DNA of 64,000 bases from Lacipirellula limnantheis (GTDB lineage Bacteria; Planctomycetota; Planctomycetia; Pirellulales; Lacipirellulaceae), in contig NZ_CP036339.1 in NCBI RefSeq assembly GCF_007746075.1, positions 4,183,786 through 4,247,785 on the forward strand, written 5' to 3'. Under the pieces are notes generated by a model. It ran no database searches. It saw only the letters and a program-made list of their open reading frames with translations, and was not told where the DNA came from. The position numbers and the translations under genes were made by a program. Below, piece after piece: positions 9,127 to 17,056 of this stretch; the first letter of the stretch is position 1, and each line of letters begins with the position of its first letter.

Positions 9127-10149
9127 GTGCCTGTTTCGATTCAAGATGTCGCCGATCGTGCGAACGTGTCGATTAGCACGGTCTCGCGCGTGTTGAATCG
9201 GCGGAACATCGTCAACCAGGAGACTCGCAAACGCGTCGAATCCGCGATTAGCGACCTAGGGTACAGTCCCAACGTCTTCGCTCGCGGCTTGATGCTGCGC
9301 AAAAGTCACATCTTGGGGCTCGTCTTGCCCGACCTGCATGGCGAGTTCTACTCCGAAGTCATCCGCGGCGCCAATTTGAGGGCGCGCGAACTCGGATACA
9401 ACCTGATGATCTCGTCCATCGTCGCGAAGGACGACGGCAGCGAATTGATGGCCGCCGTGGGTGATCATGGGCTGGTTGACGGTCTTGCCGTGATGATTTC
9501 CGAAGTCAACGCCCGCACCCGCGCCACGCTGGAGAAGATCAAGATTCCGTTAGTCGTGCTTGATGGCGATGTGGATGGGGTCAAGCATGACAGCGTCGTG
9601 ATCGATCAACGTACCGGCGTCGTTGCCTTGTTGCGGCACCTGATCGAAGATTGCCAGGCGCGACGCATTGTTTTCGTCGGCGGCCTGGAGACGAACATCG
9701 ACACCATCGAGCGCCTTGACGCCTATCGCGAGGTAACCGCCGACGCGGGGATCGAAGTGACCGCGAGCGACGTCCATCACCTCGACTATCAATACGACAC
9801 CGCCTTCGAATTGGGCGTCAAGAAAGTTCGCGAATGGGCACGGCGGCGCGCGGCCGTTTTTGCCGCGAATGACGAAATGGCCGCCGGAATCATCGACGCC
9901 GCTCTCGCGGCAGGCTTGTCGACGCCAGATGATTTGCCAGTCGTGGGTTTCGATGACACTCGCGTGGCGACGATGACGCGGCCGCGCCTCACCACCGTCC
10001 GAGTTCCCATGTCGAGCATGGGCGCCGCGGCAATTGATCTTCTCTGCCAGCGCATCGAAAATCCCAAACGGCCTGCTGTGAAATTGAGCCTCGAGACGGA
10101 ACTGGTGGTACGGGAGTCCTGCGGGGCGCCGTCCGCCATAACCAGCTAA
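9127..10149 (+). CDS. LacI-family transcriptional regulator
   Basis: 340 residues starting with GTG at 9127; a strong GGGGAGG lies at 9114-9120, six bases before it. Residues 1-55 are a LacI helix-turn-helix with hinge (VSIQDVADRANVSISTVSRV, then GYSPNVFARGL). Residues ~60-335 are the sugar-sensing periplasmic-binding-like domain, ending in VVGFDDTRVATMTRPRLTTV, the family's conserved C-terminal signature. It would bind an operator dimerically and release or bind on contact with a sugar. The operator-like site in its own promoter and in the promoter of the gene at 23663-25117 points to a local regulon that includes the ABC importer and phosphorylase 165 bases downstream. The inducer is not deducible from sequence alone. 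Confidence 0.93.
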   Translation: MPVSIQDVADRANVSISTVSRVLNRRNIVNQETRKRVESAISDLGYSPNVFARGLMLRKSHILGLVLPDLHGEFYSEVIRGANLRARELGYNLMISSIVAKDDGSELMAAVGDHGLVDGLAVMISEVNARTRATLEKIKIPLVVLDGDVDGVKHDSVVIDQRTGVVALLRHLIEDCQARRIVFVGGLETNIDTIERLDAYREVTADAGIEVTASDVHHLDYQYDTAFELGVKKVREWARRRAAVFAANDEMAAGIIDAALAAGLSTPDDLPVVGFDDTRVATMTRPRLTTVRVPMSSMGAAAIDLLCQRIENPKRPAVKLSLETELVVRESCGAPSAITS

Positions 10150-10314
10150 CGTACGTCGCCCAAGTCTGCGTGGTTGCGCGTTGTATCTCAATGGCCAACG
10201 CTTTTATCGCGACGCTTGCTGACGTGAATCGCTTCTTTTGAAGTTTCTTTTCTGCACGGTGTATTCCCTGCGCGCCAAATCTTCTCAACGCTTTTTCATT
10301 TCCTTGGGACTAAA

Positions 10315-11658
10315 TTGGCGCATCTATACGAACACTTACGATCCGGTCGTCTGCAAAATGCCTGCGCCTTGCATGCGACAGTGGCCATCGTCTTGTTGAC
10401 GGGCGGATGCCGCAAAGTGCAGGAGCCGAAGACCGTCGTTGACTTCTGGGCGATGGGCGCCGAAGGCGAACGGGCGCTGCCGCTGATTGAAGCATTCGAA
10501 GCGGCCCACCCGGCAATCGACGTCCGAGTTCAGCAGGTTCCCTGGAACGCGGCCCACGAAAAGCTGCTCACGGCGTTCGCGGGCAATTCCTTGCCCGACG
10601 TCTGTCAATTGGGAAATACTTGGATCGCTGAATTTGAGGCCTTAGGCGCCCTGGCCGACCTCACCGATCGCGTGACGGCCAGCGAGGCGGCTGGCTTGAT
10701 CGATCCGGACGACTTCTTCCCGGGTGTCTGGCAGGGAAACGTCATCGGCGGTCGCATTCGCGGCTTGCCCTGGTATGTCGATACTCGACTCCTGTTTGTG
10801 CGCACCGATCTCCTCAAGCAGGCGGGACACGCCGATCTACCGCGCACTTGGAACGAATGGATGCAAGCGATGCGCGATGTGCAAGCTATTCAAGCAGCAG
10901 GCTCCTACGCGATGCTAGCGCCAACGAACGAGTTTGAGACTCCCATTATTTTGGGCATGCAAGCTGGCTCGGCGATGCTGCGAGATGACGGTCGGTACGG
11001 CGATTTTGGCGGCGCCGAGTTCAAAAGGGCGTTTGAGTTTTACGTCAACATCTTTCGCGAGGGCCTGGCGCCGAAGGATTCCAATTCAATGATCTCCAAC
11101 GTGGCGCAAGAGTTCGAACGCGGCACGTTCGCGTTCTACGTGACTGGCCCTTGGAATGTCCAAGGATTTCGAGATCGGTTATCGCCGAGACTCGAGGGAA
11201 AATGGACGACCTGCCCGTGGCCGAGCCCCGACGACTCTTGGCCGGGAGTCGCGATAGCCGGCGGTTCGAGCTTGGTGTTGTTCGAAAATTCAAGCGACGA
11301 GCGGCGCCGCGAGGCATCGTGGCAACTGCTGGAATTCCTCGCTCAGCCGCGGCAGCAGGTAAGCTTCACTCTCTGTACCGGCAACCTGCCGCCCGGAGCC
11401 AAAGCGTGGGAACAGTCGGGGATGCGGAACGATCCTTTATTCGCTGGATTCTATGAGCAACTGCAAAACGTGCGGCCCGTTCCGCCCGCGCCGGAGTGGG
11501 AGCATATTGTCACCGGCGAGTTGGTGAAGCGGGCCGATGCGGCAATCAACGGCCGACAAACGGTCGACGAAGCGCTGGCGGAACTTGATCAGCGCGTCGA
11601 CGAGATCCTGGAGAAGCGGCGGTGGATTCTCGATCGCCAAGCGCGCCTGCAGCAGTAA
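10315..11658 (+). CDS. ABC transporter sugar-binding lipoprotein (extracellular solute-binding family 1)
   Basis: 447 residues. The start is taken as TTG 10315, because no ATG lies in frame before the signal peptide; this is uncertain. The N-terminus ends in a lipobox, LLTGGC, so the mature protein is a lipoprotein tethered on the outer face of the cytoplasmic membrane. The rest is a family 1 solute-binding protein: opening VVDFWAMGAEGERALPLIEAFEAAHP, WYVDTRLLFVRTDLLKQAG in the middle, FYVTGPWNVQGF in the C-lobe. It delivers an oligosaccharide to the two permeases immediately downstream (6-base gap). By context with the GH94 phosphorylase, the ligand may be a beta-glucan oligosaccharide. No ATPase gene follows, so a shared MsmK-like ATPase elsewhere is expected. 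Confidence 0.9.
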   Translation: MAHLYEHLRSGRLQNACALHATVAIVLLTGGCRKVQEPKTVVDFWAMGAEGERALPLIEAFEAAHPAIDVRVQQVPWNAAHEKLLTAFAGNSLPDVCQLGNTWIAEFEALGALADLTDRVTASEAAGLIDPDDFFPGVWQGNVIGGRIRGLPWYVDTRLLFVRTDLLKQAGHADLPRTWNEWMQAMRDVQAIQAAGSYAMLAPTNEFETPIILGMQAGSAMLRDDGRYGDFGGAEFKRAFEFYVNIFREGLAPKDSNSMISNVAQEFERGTFAFYVTGPWNVQGFRDRLSPRLEGKWTTCPWPSPDDSWPGVAIAGGSSLVLFENSSDERRREASWQLLEFLAQPRQQVSFTLCTGNLPPGAKAWEQSGMRNDPLFAGFYEQLQNVRPVPPAPEWEHIVTGELVKRADAAINGRQTVDEALAELDQRVDEILEKRRWILDRQARLQQ

Positions 11659-11664
11659 CTCCGC

Positions 11665-12621
11665 ATGACAACCATTGCGAAATCATCATCGTCGCCGTCG
11701 GGTGCAGCCATGCCCCAGAAGACGGCAACGGTCGGAGCACGCAGCTATGACGGCCCCTCTTCCGGTTGGTGGTTTGCCGGCCCCGCGGTCGCCATCATCG
11801 CAGTCTTCTTCCTGGCGCCGATCGCGGCGTCGATTCTGTTGAGCCTTACGGACTTCGACATCTACGCCCTCGCCGACTGGCAGAACTTGCGGTTCGTCGG
11901 GCTGCAAAACTATATCCAGCTTTTCCACACCTATCGGTTCTGGGTCGCCCTGCATAACACGCTTTACTTCGTGGCGATTGGCGGCCCGCTGTCGGTGGCG
12001 GCGTCGCTCGGCGCGGCCCTGCTGCTCGAATCGAAGCTGACCCGCCTGAAAGTCGTCTGGCGGACAGTCTTCTTTGCCCCCGTGGTAACGACGCTCGTCG
12101 CCGTCGCCATCGTGTGGCGGTATCTTTACCACACGAAATACGGGCTCTTTAATCTTGCGCTGACCAAGCTTGGGTTCGAGCCGATCGACTGGCTCGGCGA
12201 TCCGCATTGGGCCATGCCGGCGGTCATCTTCCTGGCCGTCTGGAAGAACTTTGGCTACAACATGATCATCTTCATGGCGGGCTTGCAGAGCATCCCGTCT
12301 GAACTCTACGAAGCGGCCGAAGTCGACGGCGCTGGCCCCGCGCGCCGGTTTTGGCATGTGACGCTGCCCATGCTCGCCCCGACGTTTCTGTTTGTCGGCG
12401 TGACGACGATCATTGGCTTCTTTCAGCTCTTCGCCGAACCTTATGTCATGACCCAGGGCGGACCGGAGGAGAGTACTTACAGCCTCGTGATGCTGATGTA
12501 CGAGCAAGGTTTTCGCTGGTGGCGTTTGGGATTCGCCTCCGCCGCAGCCATGACGATCTTCGGGATTACCCTAGCCGCGACGCTTGCGCAGATCTGGCTC
12601 CAACGGAAATCGGGAGTCTAA
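11665..12621 (+). CDS. Sugar ABC transporter permease, MalF/UgpA type
   Basis: 318 residues with six hydrophobic membrane segments, the first at about residues 38-60 (GPAVAIIAVFFLAPIAASIL). The EAA loop that contacts the ATPase is present (ELYEAAEVDGAGPARRFWHV), followed by TLPMLAPTFLFVGVTTIIGF. It forms a heterodimeric channel with the next protein for carbohydrate uptake family 1 importers. The gene sits 6 bases after the binding protein and touches the next permease (its TAA at 12619-12621 is directly followed by ATG), which marks a tight operon. About 38 N-terminal residues precede the first membrane span, somewhat longer than usual. Confidence 0.93.
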   Translation: MTTIAKSSSSPSGAAMPQKTATVGARSYDGPSSGWWFAGPAVAIIAVFFLAPIAASILLSLTDFDIYALADWQNLRFVGLQNYIQLFHTYRFWVALHNTLYFVAIGGPLSVAASLGAALLLESKLTRLKVVWRTVFFAPVVTTLVAVAIVWRYLYHTKYGLFNLALTKLGFEPIDWLGDPHWAMPAVIFLAVWKNFGYNMIIFMAGLQSIPSELYEAAEVDGAGPARRFWHVTLPMLAPTFLFVGVTTIIGFFQLFAEPYVMTQGGPEESTYSLVMLMYEQGFRWWRLGFASAAAMTIFGITLAATLAQIWLQRKSGV

Positions 12622-13440
12622 ATGCGCTACGTAAAAGTCGTGATAACGAATGTCGCGGTTGCGGTGCTGGGGTTTCTGGTAGCGGCCCCGCTCCTCTGGA
12701 TGGTCGGCGCGGCCTTCATGCCCCGTGGGACGGCGCAAACCTATCCGCCCCCCCTATGGCCGACGGCCCCGACGTTGCAGAACTTTCGCGAGCTGTTCAG
12801 CCGGCTCCATTTGGGGCGTTACTTGCTGAATAGCTTGGCGATTTCGCTCGCGATCACTTCGTTCGCGCTCCTGTTGAACGCCATGGCAGGCTATGCGTTC
12901 GCAAAACTTCGCTTTGTCGGGCGAGAGCAGGTCTTCCGGACGTTGCTGGCGGCACTGGTAATGCCGCTGCAGGTCGGCATGCTTCCCCTCTTCTTAATGC
13001 TGAAACAACTCGGGCTGATCAACACCTATTGGGCAGTCATCATTCCTTCGATGGCGACGATTTACGGGATTTTCATGGTACGGCAATACGCACTCGCGAT
13101 TCCCGACAGCCTCCTCGATGCCGCTCGGCTCGACGGCGCCAGCGAATGGCGGCTGTTCTTCACCATTGTCCTCCCGCTGTTGAGGCCCGTCCTCGCCACT
13201 CTCGGGATTTTCACATTTTTGTCGGCTTGGAATGACTTCATGTGGCCGCTGATCGTCCTGACGGGGAGCGAGAACTACACGCTGCCGGTCGCCCTGGCGA
13301 TCCTCTCGACCGAGCACGTTCAGGACGCCGAGCTGATGATGGCGGGCTCGCTGATCACAATTTTGCCGGTGCTCTGTCTCTTCATTTTGCTACAACGGCA
13401 GCTCATTGGTGGTATCATGGTGGGCGGGGTCAAAGGCTGA
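12622..13440 (+). CDS. Sugar ABC transporter permease, MalG/UgpE type
   Basis: 272 residues, starting on the base after the preceding stop. Six membrane spans are visible, beginning with VAVLGFLVAAPLLWMVGAAF. The EAA loop appears as SLLDAARLDGASEWRLFFTI, followed by VLPLLRPVLATLGIFTFL and the conserved WNDFMWPLIVL. This is the second channel subunit of the importer; together with the upstream permease and the binding lipoprotein it moves an oligosaccharide into the cytoplasm. The following phosphorylase-like gene starts about 50 bases later in the same direction, so imported sugar is likely handed to that enzyme. Confidence 0.93.
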   Translation: MRYVKVVITNVAVAVLGFLVAAPLLWMVGAAFMPRGTAQTYPPPLWPTAPTLQNFRELFSRLHLGRYLLNSLAISLAITSFALLLNAMAGYAFAKLRFVGREQVFRTLLAALVMPLQVGMLPLFLMLKQLGLINTYWAVIIPSMATIYGIFMVRQYALAIPDSLLDAARLDGASEWRLFFTIVLPLLRPVLATLGIFTFLSAWNDFMWPLIVLTGSENYTLPVALAILSTEHVQDAELMMAGSLITILPVLCLFILLQRQLIGGIMVGGVKG

Positions 13441-13489
13441 CTCCGCCACTTGTCTTAGTTCGACTCCTCTAGGATTGCAGGCTCACTGG

Positions 13490-16400
13490 ATGGAAGGCGT
13501 CTCGGCGACTCAATCGTCCCGCCGCGCGAATCAGGATTCGCGAGCGGACCAACTCGAAACCGCGCCGGCAAAATTGTTCGGCCCGCGGCTCGCCTGCACC
13601 ATTACGTCGCAGGGAACAGGTTCCCTGGGATTTGAGGAGCTTGCAGTGACGCGGTGGGGTGACGATCCGGTCATCAATCGCAGCGGGTCATTCCTTTATC
13701 TCCGCGATCTGGAGGATGGGGTATTCTGGTCAGCCACGCTCCAGCCGACAGGCGTCGTCGCAGATCGATATGACTTCGAAGCCCATCCGGGTCGCGCCTG
13801 CTTCCGCCGTTCGGATCGCGGCATCCAGTCCGAACTGGAGGTTTGCATTTGTCCCGACTCCGACGTGGAGTTCCGCCGCTGCCGAGTGACAAATCCATCC
13901 TCGCGCTCGCGGACGATTGAACTCACGTCATATCTCGAATGGGTGCTGCAAGACGCCGCGGCCGACACGTCTCATCCAGCATTCTCTAAGCTTTTCGTAC
14001 AGACCGAATTCCTCCCCGAATTTCATGCGACAATCGCGCGCCGTCGCCGCCGCGACCCGCGGCAATCGATCCTTAACGGGGCTCATTGGATTGCCAGCAT
14101 CGAGGGTCGAGCCTCGGCCGTCGTGGCAAGCTTTGACACGAGCCGCATGGCGTTCATCGGTCGCGGTCGCTCCTTGGCCACGCCGCAGGCACTATCAGCG
14201 GCGACTAGCGAACCGCTGGCGGGGCACAACGGTCCAGTGCTTGATCCGATTTCCGCGCTGCGCACCGTTTTTTACTTGGCGCCAAATGAAAGCGCTTCCA
14301 TCGTTTACGCCACGACGGCCCGCCGCGACGACGAAGTTCTCGGCGCGCGCCTTAGCGCCCTCAGTTCTGAAGACGTCGACATCGCCTTCCTGCGCGCCGA
14401 AGAGTTCGCACGACGAGAGACGTTGTTCGGCGAAGCAACGACTCGGTCGAATCGCGAAATCACGCGGACTGTGCGGGAGCATCTTGGCGAGTCACGACGC
14501 GTCGATCGCGCCCACCGCGCTGCATCTCACACGCAAACGGAAAAATACTCTCTGCTCTCTACGCTGGGGTCGGACGATCGTACAGACGGCGTTTCTGCCG
14601 CACTCGAAGCACTTCGATTCGACAACGGCCATGGCGGCTTCAACGAGGCTGGCGACGAGTACGTCATTAGGCTGAGGCACGCCGCTGACGGCCGACTGCA
14701 ATTGCCGCCGCTGCCTTGGTCGCATGTCGTCTCGAATCCTCACGCCGGGTTCATCGCCACCGAAGTTGGCGCGGGATGCAGTTGGACGATAAACAGTCGC
14801 GAGAACCGCCTCACGCACTGGGGGAACGATCCCGTCACCGATCCGCACAGCGAAGCCTTCTATCTCCGCGAAGCCGCGACGCAGGCTTACTGGTCGCCCA
14901 CAGCCGGACCAGCCGACTCGGGGGCGGACCATGAAGTTCGCTACGGCTTTGGGTACGCCAAATACGTTCAGCAATGCGCCGACCTCAAGCAGCAGCTGGT
15001 GCAATTCGTGCCGCTCGAGGATTCGGTGAAGATCTCGCGTTTGCACCTCCGAAACCTAACACTCCACTCCCGCGAACTAGACTTTTTCGCCTACGCCCAC
15101 CTCGCTTTGGGCAATGGCGCTACGTCACACCGGGAGTCGATTCGCACTTGGTTCGACGACGCCAGCGGTGCATTATTCGCAGTCAACTCGCAGCGCTTGC
15201 TGGCGGAAAGGGTCGCCTTCGCCAAGCTGGTATGTTCCGAGGATTCAGGCGGGGCTGAGTTCAGTTGCGACCGCCAAGAGTTCATCGGGACTCTGGGCGA
15301 TCTCTCGGCGCCGCGCGCAGTCCGCGAAGGCCGAGAGCTCTCCAGTCAATCCAGCGAGAACGTTGATCCCTGCTTGGCGCTGATGCGGAAGATGCGCGTC
15401 CCTTCCCACGGCGACGCCGAATGTTGGCTGCTGTTAGGCGAAGCCGATAGCGAAGCAGAGGCCCGCTCGCTCATCGCCAAGTATTCAACGTCGGCGAGCT
15501 TGGACGAAGCGTTCGCAGAAGTTACCGCCCAGTGGCGCCGCACGCTTTCCGCGGTCCAAGTCGAAACTCCCTCCGCCGCGCTGAACGTCATGGTCAACGG
15601 CTGGCTCCCCTATCAAAATATCAGCTGTCGTCTGTGGGGCCGCTCCGCCTACTACCAGTCGGGCGGGGCCTATGGCTTCCGGGACCAGCTTCAAGACGCC
15701 GCGGCGCTGATTTACCACGACCCGGCGGTGACGCGAGCGCAAATTGTACGTCATGCCGGCAGTCAGTTCGTCGAGGGAGACGTCTTGCATTGGTGGCATC
15801 CGCCAGACAATCGGGGCATGCGAACCACGTTTTCGGACGACCTGTTGTGGCTCCCCCTATTAGCAAGTGAGTACGCCGCCACGATCGGTGATTCGGCGCT
15901 ATGGGACGAAAGCGTGCCTTTCTTGGAGGGGCCTGCTCTCGACCCCGGCGAAGCGGAACGCTACTTGGCGCCGCACCGTTCCCACTTGGCGGCAAGCATC
16001 TACGAACACTGCTGTCTGGCGATTGATCGTTCGCTTGCGGTTGGCGCGCACGGTTTGCCGCTGATGGGGTGCGGCGACTGGAACGACGGCATGAGCCGCA
16101 TCGGCCAGGGGGGACGCGGCGAAAGCGTCTGGATGGGGTTCTTCCTCTGCGAAGTGCTGCGCCGCATGATCCCCGTGTGCTCGTCGCGCGGGGACGGCGA
16201 CCGTATACGACGATATCGCGACCATCAGCAGCGGCTACAAGAAGCGCTCAACAGCGAAGGCTGGGACGGCCAGTGGTTCCGCCGCGCATTTTTCGACGAC
16301 GGCGAACCAGTCGGGTCCGCCGGCAGTAAAGAATGTCAGATCGACGCATTAGTCCAAGCGTGGGCGGTTCTATCGGGGGCCGGGGTTGAAGAAAAAGTGC

Positions 16401-17056
16401 AGCAAGGCATCGACGCCGTCGAACAGCGCCTGGTCGACGAATCGGCCGGCCTGATTCGCCTGCTCGATCCGCCGTTCGACAAGCTAGATCATGATCCCGG
16501 ATACATCATGGGGTACGTCCCCGGCGTCCGTGAAAATGGCGGCCAGTACACCCACGGCGTTCTCTGGTTCATTCGAGCGCTGGCCCAACTCGGCCGAGGC
16601 AGCCGCGCCGTGAAACTGCTGGAGATGCTCAATCCGATCAACCACTCGCGCACGCCGTGCGAAGTTGGCGTCTATCAGGCCGAGCCCTATGTGGTCGCTG
16701 CCGACGTCTACAGCCAGCCGCCGCATGTCGGTCGCGCAGGGTGGACGTGGTACACCGGCAGCGCCGGTTGGATGTGGCGCGTCGCCGTGGAGTCGGTGCT
16801 AGGTCTGCAGGTGGTGGGCGGCCGCGAGCTGCGCTTAAATCCTTGCATCTCCGCCGAATGGCCGTCGTGCGGCTTTAGTTATCGTCTGCCGGACGGCGCG
16901 ACGTCGTATCACTTCGACATCGTCAATCCGCATGGTAAGGAATGTGGCGTCACCGTGGCGACTGTCGATGGAGCGGCAGCGGCGGTCGAGAATGGCATCG
17001 CCGTCGTGCCGCTAGTCGCTGATGGCGGGGAACATCGGATCGTGGTGACGCTATGA
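13490..17056 (+). CDS. GH94-type glycoside phosphorylase, similar to the GH94 region of cyclic beta-1,2-glucan synthase
   Basis: 1188 residues from ATG 13490 (an earlier in-frame ATG at 13406 overlaps the permease and adds no conserved sequence). No signal peptide: cytoplasmic. Two related beta-supersandwich domains lie in tandem, at ~30-330 (ELAVTRWGDDPVINRSGSFL; HPAFSKLFVQTEF) and ~415-690 (SRENRLTHWGNDPVTDPHSE; LVQFVPLEDSVKISRLHLRN). Then comes an (alpha/alpha)6 catalytic domain with YGFRDQLQDAAAL and the DWND motif at 863-866, which carries the general acid Asp of GH94. GH94 enzymes cleave beta-glucosides with phosphate to give glucose 1-phosphate. This arrangement is that of the C-terminal part of NdvB-type synthases and, by context, of 1,2-beta-oligoglucan phosphorylases. 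The stop overlaps the next start by four bases (ATGA). Confidence 0.9.
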   Translation: MEGVSATQSSRRANQDSRADQLETAPAKLFGPRLACTITSQGTGSLGFEELAVTRWGDDPVINRSGSFLYLRDLEDGVFWSATLQPTGVVADRYDFEAHPGRACFRRSDRGIQSELEVCICPDSDVEFRRCRVTNPSSRSRTIELTSYLEWVLQDAAADTSHPAFSKLFVQTEFLPEFHATIARRRRRDPRQSILNGAHWIASIEGRASAVVASFDTSRMAFIGRGRSLATPQALSAATSEPLAGHNGPVLDPISALRTVFYLAPNESASIVYATTARRDDEVLGARLSALSSEDVDIAFLRAEEFARRETLFGEATTRSNREITRTVREHLGESRRVDRAHRAASHTQTEKYSLLSTLGSDDRTDGVSAALEALRFDNGHGGFNEAGDEYVIRLRHAADGRLQLPPLPWSHVVSNPHAGFIATEVGAGCSWTINSRENRLTHWGNDPVTDPHSEAFYLREAATQAYWSPTAGPADSGADHEVRYGFGYAKYVQQCADLKQQLVQFVPLEDSVKISRLHLRNLTLHSRELDFFAYAHLALGNGATSHRESIRTWFDDASGALFAVNSQRLLAERVAFAKLVCSEDSGGAEFSCDRQEFIGTLGDLSAPRAVREGRELSSQSSENVDPCLALMRKMRVPSHGDAECWLLLGEADSEAEARSLIAKYSTSASLDEAFAEVTAQWRRTLSAVQVETPSAALNVMVNGWLPYQNISCRLWGRSAYYQSGGAYGFRDQLQDAAALIYHDPAVTRAQIVRHAGSQFVEGDVLHWWHPPDNRGMRTTFSDDLLWLPLLASEYAATIGDSALWDESVPFLEGPALDPGEAERYLAPHRSHLAASIYEHCCLAIDRSLAVGAHGLPLMGCGDWNDGMSRIGQGGRGESVWMGFFLCEVLRRMIPVCSSRGDGDRIRRYRDHQQRLQEALNSEGWDGQWFRRAFFDDGEPVGSAGSKECQIDALVQAWAVLSGAGVEEKVQQGIDAVEQRLVDESAGLIRLLDPPFDKLDHDPGYIMGYVPGVRENGGQYTHGVLWFIRALAQLGRGSRAVKLLEMLNPINHSRTPCEVGVYQAEPYVVAADVYSQPPHVGRAGWTWYTGSAGWMWRVAVESVLGLQVVGGRELRLNPCISAEWPSCGFSYRLPDGATSYHFDIVNPHGKECGVTVATVDGAAAAVENGIAVVPLVADGGEHRIVVTL

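Noticed and set aside
13406..13489. Earlier in-frame ATG for the GH94 protein
   Set aside because: It overlaps the end of the permease gene in another frame and adds no conserved residues.
14287..14300. TGAAAGCGCTTCCA, another match to the LacI-type operator
   Set aside because: It lies well inside the GH94 coding sequence with no promoter near it; a 14-base pattern with free positions is expected by chance in 64 kb.
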